Assembly (NCBI GenBank): GCA_963731745.1
Contig: CAVSWT010000010.1
Coordinates: forward strand, 434,001 to 498,000
Direction of reading: 5' to 3'
Source: CAVSWT01 sp963731745
Lineage (GTDB): Bacteria > Bacteroidota > Ignavibacteria > Ignavibacteriales > Ignavibacteriaceae
Length of the DNA: 64,000 nt
Translations under genes and position numbers: made by a program
Notes under the pieces: generated by a model
What the model was told of the DNA's origin: nothing
Seen by the model: only the letters and a program-made list of their open reading frames with translations
The model's database searches: none
In this document: positions 8,847 to 17,488 of the stretch, in pieces
Position numbering within the stretch: the stretch's first letter is position 1
How the letters are laid out: each line of letters starts with the position of its first letter

Positions 8847-9919
8847 TGCTTTACGATTACTTTTTCAAAATTACTAACAGTGAAATCATCTCAATTTTAT
8901 TGGGAAGTATAATTCCGTTATTTCTACTTGTCCTTCCATTTGCACTTGTTGCGGTTTGGCTTGAAAGAAAAGTATCAGCGCATATGCAGGATAGATTAGG
9001 GCCAATGAGAGTAGGCTGGCATGGATATCTTCAAACTGTTGCAGATCTCTTAAAGCTTATTCAAAAAGAGGACATAGTTGCAACGGACAATGATAAACGA
9101 CTTTTTAATTTAGCTCCAATCCTGGTTTTTGCAGGAAGTTACGCAGCTTTTGCTGCAATCCCATTAACTGGAATTTTCATCGGTTCAAATATTGATTTAG
9201 GAATATTTTTTATCATTGGAATTTCAGGTTTGGTTGTGGCCGGTATTCTAATGGCTGGCTGGTCTTCTAATAATAAATATTCATTACTCGGTGCAATGAG
9301 ATCTGCTGCACAAATTATTAGTTATGAAATTCCAACCATACTTGTTGTTTTAACGATTGTCATGATTACCGGAACACTTAATCTTTATACTTTAAGTGAA
9401 ATGCAAACCGGATATTTTTGGAATTGGATGATTTTCGGCGGACCAGAATTAGGAGTTTCAAAATTTATTTTTATCCCTTTAATGATTATCGGATTTGTAG
9501 TCATATACATCAGCACTCTTGCAGAAGTAAATCGAACTCCCTTCGATATACCTGAAGCTGAATCAGAATTAGTATCCGGTTACCATACGGAGTATTCAGG
9601 AATGAAGTTCGCAATGTTCTTCTTGGCCGAATACGCAAATATGTTTGCAGTTTCGGCAATAGTTTCAGCTTTATTCTTTGGAGGCTTTCAATCGCCATTT
9701 GGCTATCTTGGAAACACACTTCACTTACCATGGCTGATTCCTATTGAACAATTTTTTTGGTTTGCCGCTAAAGGAACCTTTTTTGTTGTTGTGCAAATGT
9801 GGTTAAGATGGACGCTTCCAAGATTAAGAGTTGATCAGCTCATGGCATTATGTTGGAAATATTTGATTCCGATTGCATTTGTTAATTTATTGATAGTTGG
9901 GCTTATAACAGTTTTATAA
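8843..9919 (+). CDS. nuoH: NADH-quinone oxidoreductase subunit H
   Basis: Membrane subunit that links the quinone site to the proton-pumping arm. The 358-residue protein has about eight membrane helices. Conserved parts include AVWLERKVSAHMQDRLGPMRVGWHGYLQ and the acidic quinone-cavity loop EVNRTPFDIPEAESELVSGYHTEYSGM. It starts at the first of two adjacent ATG codons overlapping the nuoD stop. Confidence 0.96.
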   Translation: MMLYDYFFKITNSEIISILLGSIIPLFLLVLPFALVAVWLERKVSAHMQDRLGPMRVGWHGYLQTVADLLKLIQKEDIVATDNDKRLFNLAPILVFAGSYAAFAAIPLTGIFIGSNIDLGIFFIIGISGLVVAGILMAGWSSNNKYSLLGAMRSAAQIISYEIPTILVVLTIVMITGTLNLYTLSEMQTGYFWNWMIFGGPELGVSKFIFIPLMIIGFVVIYISTLAEVNRTPFDIPEAESELVSGYHTEYSGMKFAMFFLAEYANMFAVSAIVSALFFGGFQSPFGYLGNTLHLPWLIPIEQFFWFAAKGTFFVVVQMWLRWTLPRLRVDQLMALCWKYLIPIAFVNLLIVGLITVL

Positions 9920-9921
9920 TT

Positions 9922-10503
9922 ATGAAACAATATTTATTAAATATTTGGAATGGATTGATTCCGGTTTTTATCGGGATGAAAATAACTTTGAAACATATGT
10001 TTGTTCCATCGGTAACAATCCAATATCCTGATGTAAAATTAAAGTTACCTGAAAGAGAACGTAATCGTCTTTATGTTAATATGGATGACTGCATTGGCTG
10101 CGATCAATGCGCAAGAGCTTGCCCAGTAGATTGTATTTCAATTGAGACTGTTAAAAGTTTACCAACAGAAGATTTAGGAAAAACTTCTAATGGCAAAAAG
10201 AAGGTACTTTGGGTTACTCAATTTGATATAGATATCGCTAAGTGCTGCTATTGTCAGCTTTGTGTATTCCCCTGCCCTACAGAATGTATTTACATGACAG
10301 ATGTGTATGAATTTTCCGAATATGAAAGAAAAGATTTGTTATATGATTTTGTTACTCTTACGCCAGATGAAATAGTAGAGAAGAAAGATAATTTCGCTAA
10401 AATGGAAGCTGAAAAAGCAGCACAAAAAGCTGCTGCTGCGGCAGAGGCGGCGAAGAAAAAAGCTGAAGCAGAAAAACAGAAATCTGAAGAAAATAAAAAG
10501 TAA
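9922..10503 (+). CDS. nuoI: NADH-quinone oxidoreductase subunit I (ferredoxin-like)
   Basis: Carries the two [4Fe-4S] clusters (N6a, N6b) that feed cluster N2. The two motifs are CIGCDQCARACPVDC and CCYCQLCVFPCPTEC. The 193-residue protein ends in an Ala/Lys/Glu-rich tail of about 40 residues (AEKAAQKAAAAAEAAKKK...) that looks like a charged helix and is not part of the core fold. In an operon without nuoEFG, this subunit is the likely entry point for electrons from a soluble donor (inference). Confidence 0.95.
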   Translation: MKQYLLNIWNGLIPVFIGMKITLKHMFVPSVTIQYPDVKLKLPERERNRLYVNMDDCIGCDQCARACPVDCISIETVKSLPTEDLGKTSNGKKKVLWVTQFDIDIAKCCYCQLCVFPCPTECIYMTDVYEFSEYERKDLLYDFVTLTPDEIVEKKDNFAKMEAEKAAQKAAAAAEAAKKKAEAEKQKSEENKK

Positions 10504-10513
10504 TTAAATAATT

Positions 10514-10996
10514 ATGTACGCTATAATATTTTATCTTTTTGCAGCAATCACTCTTTTATCTGCATTCTTTGTGGTAACGACTAGGAATATTGTCTACTCA
10601 GCATTTTACTTGCTATTTACTTTCTTCGGAGTTGCCGGAATTTATGTTCTGCTTGGTGCTGATTTCGTTGCTATAATTCAGCTCATTGTTTATGTAGGTG
10701 GAATTTTAATTCTCATGATTTTCGGTGTGATGCTTACAAACAAAATTACAAATGTTGAAATTAAAACCGGGACAATTCAAGTTGCTCCTGCTGCAATTGG
10801 TGTTGGGGCACTTTGGGGAATTTTAACTGCTACCTTAATCGGAACTGACTGGAAGGTAATGGATTCTTTCACCCCTCCGTCATCAACATTAAATTTAGGA
10901 ATCCACTTGATGCAGGAGTATGTCGTTGTCTTTGAACTTCTCGGAATAATTTTATTAATCGCTTTAATTGGGGCTGCTTCAATAGCCAGAAAATAA
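10514..10996 (+). CDS. nuoJ: NADH-quinone oxidoreductase subunit J
   Basis: Membrane-arm subunit with five predicted helices in 160 residues. The conserved helix GADFVAIIQLIVYVGGILILMIFGVML carries the family's pi-bulge region. It lies between nuoI and nuoK with a 10-base gap upstream and a 2-base gap downstream. Confidence 0.94.
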   Translation: MYAIIFYLFAAITLLSAFFVVTTRNIVYSAFYLLFTFFGVAGIYVLLGADFVAIIQLIVYVGGILILMIFGVMLTNKITNVEIKTGTIQVAPAAIGVGALWGILTATLIGTDWKVMDSFTPPSSTLNLGIHLMQEYVVVFELLGIILLIALIGAASIARK

Positions 10997-10998
10997 TT

Positions 10999-11307
10999 AT
11001 GAGCATTGGTTTAAATCATTTTATCGTTATAAGTACTGTCCTTTTTGCATTAGGATTGTTTGGAATAGTTACCAGGAAAAACGCCGTTATGGTATTAATG
11101 GGAATTGAATTAATTCTGAATTCGGCAAATATAAATTTCATAGCATTTGCAAAATTCGGAAACTTTGGTAATCAAGGCCAGTTAATTGCTTTGTTTGTTA
11201 TTGTGCTTGCTGCTGCTGAAGCTGCAATTGCATTAGCCATTGTGTTAAATATTTATAAAACATTCTCAACTGTTAATGTTGATGAAATAGATACTTTAAA
11301 AGATTGA
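10999..11307 (+). CDS. nuoK: NADH-quinone oxidoreductase subunit K
   Basis: Small three-helix membrane subunit (102 residues, normal length), homologous to MrpC. It contains the conserved acidic residues within membrane helices (LMGIELILNSANINFIAF and AAAEAAIALAIVLNIYK) that belong to the proton path. Its stop codon overlaps the nuoL start in a TGATG arrangement. Confidence 0.95.
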   Translation: MSIGLNHFIVISTVLFALGLFGIVTRKNAVMVLMGIELILNSANINFIAFAKFGNFGNQGQLIALFVIVLAAAEAAIALAIVLNIYKTFSTVNVDEIDTLKD

Positions 11308-13415
11308 TGGATATGTCTGAATCTTTACTTACAACACTTGCTGTCATTTTACTTTTTCTTCCTTTATTGGGATTTATAGTTACAATATTCATGGGTGAAA
11401 AAGTTAAAAAAGGTTTTATACTTGAAAATGTTATTATTGTAATTTCATTTTTGATTGCAGTATTCATACTTTTTTCTAAATTAAACTACCTGCCTGATAA
11501 AACTATAATATCAGAATTTGAATGGATCAATCTTGGCAACCTTCCAATTATCGGTGCACTTCATATTGAATTGGGAATTAATATTGATAATCTTTCAGCA
11601 ATTATGCTATTTACAGTTTTTCTTATAAGTATGCTGGTACATATTTTCTCCTTAGATTATATGAAAGGCGATATTAGATATAACAGATACTTTGCTTATC
11701 TCGGTATATTTACTTTTTCAATGACAGGCATAGTATTAACTCACAATGTTCTTATGATGTACATCTTTTGGGAACTTGTAGGATTATCATCATATCTGTT
11801 AATAGGTTTTTGGTTCGAAAAGAAATCTGCTTCTGATGCATCCAAGAAAGCATTTATAGTAAATAGAGTTGGTGATCTTGGAATGTTTGCTGGAATTTTA
11901 ATTTTATTTACTACTTATCATACTTTTACGTTTGAAACCATATTTCATGAAATTTCGATTGGACATCTTCCTTTTGACAGCACAACAGGTTTAACAATCA
12001 CAGGTATATTATTATTCTGCGGCGCAATTGGAAAATCGGCTCAATTCCCTCTTCATGTGTGGCTGCCTGATGCAATGGAAGGCCCAACTCCTGTCAGTGC
12101 TTTAATACATGCAGCTACAATGGTTGCTGCCGGAGTTTATTTTGTAACCAGAATTTTTACAATGTTAACTGGTGACGCTTTATTAGTTATTGCAACTATC
12201 GGAGCATTGTCCGCTTTCATTCCGGCTACTATTGCGTTAACACAAAATGATATCAAAAAAGTTTTAGCATACTCAACTATTAGTCAGCTTGGATATATGG
12301 TAATGGCATTGGGAGTTGGAGCTTACACTTTTGCATTTTTTCATTTAATTACTCACGCATTTTTTAAAGCATGTTTGTTTTTGGGTTCCGGTTCTGTAAT
12401 TCATTCAATGCATCATGAGCAGGATATAACAAAGATGGGCGGATTGAGAAAGAAAATGCCTATCACTTATGCTGCTTTCTTAATTTCTTCTTTAGCCATT
12501 TCAGGCATTCCACTAACATCAGGATTTTTGAGCAAGGATGGAATTCTTGCCGGTAGTTATGCGTTTGGATCACTTACCGGATATTGGTTCTTTCCTATTA
12601 TTGGATTTTTTGTAGCATTGCTGACTGCATTTTATATGTTCAGATTAATAATTCTCACTTTCCATGGAAAACCAAGAGATCAACATAAATACGACCATGC
12701 TCATGAATCCAAATTCAACATGGCAATGCCGTTAGTTGTATTATCTGTTTTATCAATATTTTTCTGGTATACTCCAAACCCATTAAATCCAGAAACTGGC
12801 TGGGTTTTATCAAAATGGGTGAAAGTTCCTGAAATTTCCGTTCCTGAAGCAGCTCGTTATTTATTTATGCAGTCTGATGCCGCTTCTGCTGAAGGTACTG
12901 TAGAGGTTGTGCCGAAAGAAGTTATATTCTCACATTCATATACTCATGCAATGCATTCTGTTCATTACCCCGCTATGATACTTTCACTTATAATGGCGGT
13001 TTTGGGAATTTTCATTGCATTTATGTTTTATCAATGGAAGAAGTGGGATCCGGATAAACTGGCAAATTCAATAAAACCACTTTATAAACTGTCGTTTAAT
13101 AAATGGTATTTTGATGAAATATATAACTTCGCTTTTGTTGGCGGAACTTTAATGCTAAGCAAATTTTTGGCATGGTTTGACAGTACAATAGTGGATGGTA
13201 TCGTAAATGGTTCAGCCACTGTAACAAAGGCTATCTCTAGATTCAGCGGACGATTTGATACAATTGTTGTTGATGGACTCGTAAACTTTATGGCTTATTT
13301 AAGCGGCTTTTTTGGTTTGATATTCAGAAGATTTCAAACCGGTAAAGTTCAGACGTATTTGGTGTTTGTAATTTTCTCTTTAGTTATACTTTTATTTTTA
13401 TTTAAGACTTTTTAG
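11307..13415 (+). CDS. nuoL: NADH-quinone oxidoreductase subunit L
   Basis: Largest antiporter-like proton-pumping subunit, with the long lateral helix at its C-terminus. The protein has about 700 residues, longer than the E. coli subunit mainly because of an extended C-terminal part. Key motifs include FWELVGLSSYLLIGFWF, LPDAMEGPTPVSALIHAATMVAAGVY and STISQLGYM. I place the start at the ATG overlapping the nuoK stop (TGATG); a TTG one codon upstream is also open. Confidence 0.95.
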   Translation: MDMSESLLTTLAVILLFLPLLGFIVTIFMGEKVKKGFILENVIIVISFLIAVFILFSKLNYLPDKTIISEFEWINLGNLPIIGALHIELGINIDNLSAIMLFTVFLISMLVHIFSLDYMKGDIRYNRYFAYLGIFTFSMTGIVLTHNVLMMYIFWELVGLSSYLLIGFWFEKKSASDASKKAFIVNRVGDLGMFAGILILFTTYHTFTFETIFHEISIGHLPFDSTTGLTITGILLFCGAIGKSAQFPLHVWLPDAMEGPTPVSALIHAATMVAAGVYFVTRIFTMLTGDALLVIATIGALSAFIPATIALTQNDIKKVLAYSTISQLGYMVMALGVGAYTFAFFHLITHAFFKACLFLGSGSVIHSMHHEQDITKMGGLRKKMPITYAAFLISSLAISGIPLTSGFLSKDGILAGSYAFGSLTGYWFFPIIGFFVALLTAFYMFRLIILTFHGKPRDQHKYDHAHESKFNMAMPLVVLSVLSIFFWYTPNPLNPETGWVLSKWVKVPEISVPEAARYLFMQSDAASAEGTVEVVPKEVIFSHSYTHAMHSVHYPAMILSLIMAVLGIFIAFMFYQWKKWDPDKLANSIKPLYKLSFNKWYFDEIYNFAFVGGTLMLSKFLAWFDSTIVDGIVNGSATVTKAISRFSGRFDTIVVDGLVNFMAYLSGFFGLIFRRFQTGKVQTYLVFVIFSLVILLFLFKTF

Positions 13416-13422
13416 GTAAGAT

Positions 13423-15027
13423 ATGGAAAACTTCCCAATTCTATCATTAATAACATTTCTCCCTGTTCTAGGAATGATTTTAATAATGTTCATTCCCAAA
13501 ACTCAAGAGAAGGCGGTTAAAAATCTGACTCTGGTCATAACAGGAATCCAATTAGTGCTTTCTGTTTTAATACTCGCAGCTTTTAATTATTCTAAAGGCG
13601 GAATATTTGAAGCGAGTTCATTCCAGTTCAAAGAGATGTTTACTTGGATCGACATCTCCGGAATGTCATGGATTGGAAGAATTAAAATTGATTACTTCCT
13701 TGGGGTAGATGGAATTAGTGTTCCATTAGTCTTCTTAACTGCTTTAATAACATTCGTTGCGACATTGGCTTCATGGAATATTTCGAAATCAGTAAAAGGT
13801 TATTTCGCTTTATTCCTTTTACTTGATACCGGAATGATGGGAGTTTTTGTAGCTCTTGATTTCTTCTTATTCTACATCTTCTGGGAATTAATGCTGCTGC
13901 CTATGTACTTCTTAATTGGAATCTGGGGCGGCCCACGAAGAGAATATGCAGCTATTAAATTTTTCCTTTACACTTTACTTGGAAGTGTATTTATTCTTTT
14001 AGCAATCATTGGATTGTATTTCAGTTCAATGCAGACTCTTGCAGATGGTTCAAAAGTATTTACTTTTAATATGCTGGAGCTAATGAATTCAGCTAATTAC
14101 CTGAGTACGGGAATTCTATCTCCGCTTAATCCAAATAATTTACGGTTATATGCTTTCTTAGCATTATTCATAGGTTTTGCAATCAAGATACCTATGTTCC
14201 CATTCCACACCTGGCTTCCCGATGCACACGTTGAAGCTCCGACCGCAATCAGCGTTATTCTTGCCGGTGTTTTATTGAAGATGGGTACATATGGGATTCT
14301 AAGAATTTGCTATCCAATGTTTCCTGAAATTACAAGAGATTTAGCATGGTACATTGCATTGTTCGGAATGATAAATATTATTTACGGAGCGCTGTGCGCA
14401 ATGGCCCAAAAGGATTTTAAGAAGCTAATAGCTTATTCCTCGGTTTCGCACATGGGTTTTGTAATGCTTGGTATGGCCGCACTAAACACCATGGGAATTT
14501 CAGGCGCAGTACTTCAAATGTTTAATCACGGTACAATTACCGCTATGCTCTTCATTATAGTTGGAGTTATTTACGATCGTGCTCATACCAGAGGCATCGA
14601 AGAATTCGGCGGACTCGCAACTCAAATGCCTATTTATACCGGCTTTACAACTTTAGCATTTTTTGCTGCAATTGGTTTACCGGGATTAAGCGGGTTTATT
14701 TCAGAAGCTTTTGTATTCTTTGGCGCATTCGGATTTGAAACAATCAGAACTATAGCAATCATTTCAACATTAGGAATTTTACTCGGCGCAGGTTATATGT
14801 TGTGGACCTTGCAAAGAATATATCTCGGCAAGTTAAATGAAAAATGGAGCGGTCTACCTGACCTTACGATGAGAGAATATTTCATGCTTGTTCCATTAAG
14901 TCTTGTAGTGATTTTCTTAGGTGTATATCCGGCAGCAATGTTAAATTTGATGAACACATCAGTGAATTCGATGGTTAGCTTTTTAATTAAGTCTCAAACT
15001 TTTTTTAGTTCAATAGGAAGTTTTTAA
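13423..15027 (+). CDS. nuoM: NADH-quinone oxidoreductase subunit M
   Basis: Antiporter-like proton-pumping subunit with about 14 membrane helices in 534 residues. Conserved elements include the Glu of FWELMLLPMYFLIG, WLPDAHVEAPTAISVILAGVLLKMGTYG and AYSSVSHMGFVMLG. It sits 7 bases downstream of nuoL and 37 bases upstream of nuoN. Confidence 0.95.
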   Translation: MENFPILSLITFLPVLGMILIMFIPKTQEKAVKNLTLVITGIQLVLSVLILAAFNYSKGGIFEASSFQFKEMFTWIDISGMSWIGRIKIDYFLGVDGISVPLVFLTALITFVATLASWNISKSVKGYFALFLLLDTGMMGVFVALDFFLFYIFWELMLLPMYFLIGIWGGPRREYAAIKFFLYTLLGSVFILLAIIGLYFSSMQTLADGSKVFTFNMLELMNSANYLSTGILSPLNPNNLRLYAFLALFIGFAIKIPMFPFHTWLPDAHVEAPTAISVILAGVLLKMGTYGILRICYPMFPEITRDLAWYIALFGMINIIYGALCAMAQKDFKKLIAYSSVSHMGFVMLGMAALNTMGISGAVLQMFNHGTITAMLFIIVGVIYDRAHTRGIEEFGGLATQMPIYTGFTTLAFFAAIGLPGLSGFISEAFVFFGAFGFETIRTIAIISTLGILLGAGYMLWTLQRIYLGKLNEKWSGLPDLTMREYFMLVPLSLVVIFLGVYPAAMLNLMNTSVNSMVSFLIKSQTFFSSIGSF

Positions 15028-15064
15028 GAACGAAATAATTCAATAATTATAATCAGTTGATAAA

Positions 15065-16567
15065 GTGAATTTAAATTATATAACAGACAGTCTTTATTTA
15101 TTTAAGCCTGAAATTGCAATCTCTATAACTTTAGTTTTAGTTGTTACTTTAGATCTGATAATGGCTAAAAATAAAACTCTTCTTCCCTATCTTTCTCTTT
15201 TTGGTCTAATGATAACAGCATATTTTGTAATTGATCAATTTGACTATAATGTTTTTGCTTCAGTATCAAATGGTAATAAAGGACTTGTAAGTGTTGATGC
15301 GTTTGGAGCCTTCTTTAAAATGATAGTATTGTTGGCTTCATTTTTAGTTGTCATTTTTTCTCTTTCTTCAGATGAAATTAAAAAAGCATTTGAACGACAT
15401 GGAGAATATTACGCTTTAATATTCGGAATGATTCTCGGCATGTTCTTTATGATTTCTTCTGCTGATTTAATTTTAATTTATCTTTCATTAGAATTAGTTT
15501 CATTATCTTCTTATGTCCTAGCTGGTTTCACAAAAAAATCTTTACGAAACAGCGAAGCATCATTAAAATATATTATTTACGGCGGAGTTTCTTCCGGAAT
15601 AATGTTATTTGGTATTTCGATTATTTATGGACTTACTGGAAGCACAAATATTTATGAAATAAATTCATTGATACAGGCTCCTCAATTTCAAAGCCTGACA
15701 TTTATTTTAGCAGGCATTTTTATATTTGCCGGAATTGGGTATAAAATTTCAGCCGCACCTTTTCACTTCTGGACTCCTGATGTATACGAAGGTGCACCTA
15801 TTACGATTACGGCTTATCTTTCTATCGCCAGTAAAGCCGCTGGATTTGCTTTACTAATCAGATTTATTAAAGTAACTTTTGTTAAATCAGTTAGCGCAGA
15901 CGGCTACTGGGAATTAGTAAATATAATTGATTGGAAGTCATTCATAATTCTTATTTCCATTCTGACAATGACACTCGGCAACTTTGCAGCATTGTGGCAG
16001 AATAATATGAAAAGACTTTTAGCTTATTCAAGTATTGCTCACGCGGGATATTTGCTGCTTGGTTTAACTGTGATGTCAAATCAAGGATTAATTGCAATCT
16101 TAATTTACTTTGCAGTTTATGCATTTATGAATCTTGGAGCATTTTATGTCGTAATGCTAATAGCTAATAAAATTGGCAGCGAAGAATTGGATGATTACAA
16201 AGGGCTTGGATATTCTAGTCCCCTGCTTGGAATTTCCCTAGCAATATTTTTAGTGTCATTAACCGGACTTCCGCCAACAGCAGGCTTTATTGCAAAGCTG
16301 TATATTTTCATGGCATTGGTTGATGCTAAAATGATAGCTGTCGCTGTAATCGCGTTATTGAATACAGTTGTTTCACTATATTATTACGTTCGTGTTCTAA
16401 AAAATCTCTTCATACAAAAAGGCGAAACAGAAATTCCAGCTTTCACTACTCCAGTTGGCAATACAATAGTGATCGTGGCATTGCTGACTCCAGTTTTATT
16501 TTTTGGAATTTACTTTACACCATTAGTAAATCTCGCCAGAAATTCAATTGGATTACTAGGATTTTAA
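15065..16567 (+). CDS. nuoN: NADH-quinone oxidoreductase subunit N
   Basis: Last antiporter-like subunit of the complex, 500 residues. The typical motifs are SLELVSLSSYVLAGF, FHFWTPDVYEGAPITITAYLS, AYSSIAHAGYLLLG and LTGLPPTAGFIAKLY. The start is a GTG, with no ATG or obvious Shine-Dalgarno sequence nearby. It ends the nuo cluster. No nuoE, nuoF or nuoG gene occurs before or after it within the window. Confidence 0.94.
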   Translation: MNLNYITDSLYLFKPEIAISITLVLVVTLDLIMAKNKTLLPYLSLFGLMITAYFVIDQFDYNVFASVSNGNKGLVSVDAFGAFFKMIVLLASFLVVIFSLSSDEIKKAFERHGEYYALIFGMILGMFFMISSADLILIYLSLELVSLSSYVLAGFTKKSLRNSEASLKYIIYGGVSSGIMLFGISIIYGLTGSTNIYEINSLIQAPQFQSLTFILAGIFIFAGIGYKISAAPFHFWTPDVYEGAPITITAYLSIASKAAGFALLIRFIKVTFVKSVSADGYWELVNIIDWKSFIILISILTMTLGNFAALWQNNMKRLLAYSSIAHAGYLLLGLTVMSNQGLIAILIYFAVYAFMNLGAFYVVMLIANKIGSEELDDYKGLGYSSPLLGISLAIFLVSLTGLPPTAGFIAKLYIFMALVDAKMIAVAVIALLNTVVSLYYYVRVLKNLFIQKGETEIPAFTTPVGNTIVIVALLTPVLFFGIYFTPLVNLARNSIGLLGF

Positions 16568-16685
16568 AAAGTAAAATAATTTTTTATCTTCCCACCTGTT
16601 TTTCACACCTTATTTTTGCAGATTCAGTTCGTCATTCAAAGAATGGAATATTGAGTTACTGTCGTCCACCTTTCTATAAGCATAA

Positions 16686-16990
16686 AAGTATATTATATTT
16701 CTAACACTTTTTATAGGCGAAGTTAACGTAGATAAAGCTATATTCATCAGTGGCGTAGCGGTTCTGCCTAAAGGAATTCTGTGGCTGCTTGGCGAAATTT
16801 TGGGACTAACAAATTTTGACATTCTAGGAATATTAATGGTTTTTGCTTTTACATATACTGTTCTTCTTCTATTTAGCGGTACAATAAAATTTCAAACATT
16901 TCTGAACAAAAATCCGCTATTACAGTTTCATTAATTATACTAGTGAGTCTTTGGTTGTTTAAAGTATTGTTCTCAGCAATCATGCTATAA
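16686..16990 (+). pseudogene. Decayed gene for a membrane protein (possibly Yip1-like)
   Basis: Between nuoN and the Rrf2 gene, one frame reads a hydrophobic protein segment (GEVNVDKAIFISGVAVLPKG, then ILWLLGEILGLTNFDILGIL) and hits a stop at 16932. The -1 frame carries on as a plausible last helix (ITVSLIILVSLWLFKVLFS) to a stop at 16988. Upstream, the first frame is closed by a stop at 16683 and no good start exists. This looks like the C-terminal half of a membrane protein gene broken by at least one frameshift near 16905 and missing its N-terminus. The resemblance to Yip1-domain proteins is only my impression. Sequencing error is possible. Confidence 0.45.
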
Positions 16991-17046
16991 AGATTAAAAG
17001 TTCGATATAAATTGAATTTGTTTTCTTAAAATTTTTCATTAAGTTT

Positions 17047-17071
17047 GATATCAGACTAAAGTAGTCCTATT
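17047..17071 (+). promoter_or_regulatory. IscR type-1-like operator upstream of the Rrf2 regulator gene
   Basis: GACTAAAGTAGTC at 17054-17066 is an inverted repeat (GACTA and TAGTC around AAG) with flanking ATA on the left and TAT on the right. It closely matches the core of the E. coli IscR type-1 site. It ends 7 bases before the ATG of the Rrf2 gene, so bound protein would block translation initiation signals or early transcription. This suggests Fe-S-dependent autoregulation (inference). Confidence 0.6.
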
Positions 17072-17073
17072 TC

Positions 17074-17478
17074 ATGTTAAAGTTATCAAAAAAAACCGAA
17101 TACGCTTTATTAGCAGTTAAATACATGGCAATGAATAATGCTTGCAGCTGTATTACGGCTAAAGAAATCTCAAATGGATATGATATCCCTTATGAAATAT
17201 TATCAAAAATTCTTCAAAGACTGACAAAGAAAAATATTATTGTCTCCTATCAAGGAGTAAAAGGCGGCTACTCACTTGTGAGAAATGCAAATGACATTAC
17301 TTTGAGCGACGTTATTTCTGCGATAGAAAGAATACAAATAACTAATTGTATGAAAGAAAACGGTTCTAAGAAAGATTGTGCAAGATTTGATTGCTGCCAA
17401 ATAAAGAATCCCCTATCAAAAGTTCAAAACGAAATTGATAGAGTTTTTAAACAGACAACTATTAGTCAAATTTTATAA
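17074..17478 (+). CDS. Rrf2-family Fe-S-sensing regulator (IscR-like)
   Basis: DNA-binding regulator of 134 residues. The winged-helix Rrf2 domain starts KLSKKTEYALLAVKYMA and continues CITAKEISNGYDIPYEILSKILQRLTKK, with the wing GVKGGYSL. Four cysteines cluster near the C-terminus (Cys, nine residues, Cys, four residues, then Cys-Cys) where IscR holds its [2Fe-2S] cluster. The spacing differs from E. coli IscR. The gene is followed 10 bases later by cysteine desulfurase, and an IscR-like operator precedes it, so it probably controls this Fe-S assembly operon. Confidence 0.85.
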   Translation: MLKLSKKTEYALLAVKYMAMNNACSCITAKEISNGYDIPYEILSKILQRLTKKNIIVSYQGVKGGYSLVRNANDITLSDVISAIERIQITNCMKENGSKKDCARFDCCQIKNPLSKVQNEIDRVFKQTTISQIL

Positions 17479-17488
17479 ATTGTATTTT

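Noticed and set aside
16610..16822. Open frame of 70 codons on the minus strand after nuoN
   Set aside because: No family resemblance or start signal. The plus strand of the same DNA reads a hydrophobic remnant that explains the openness better.
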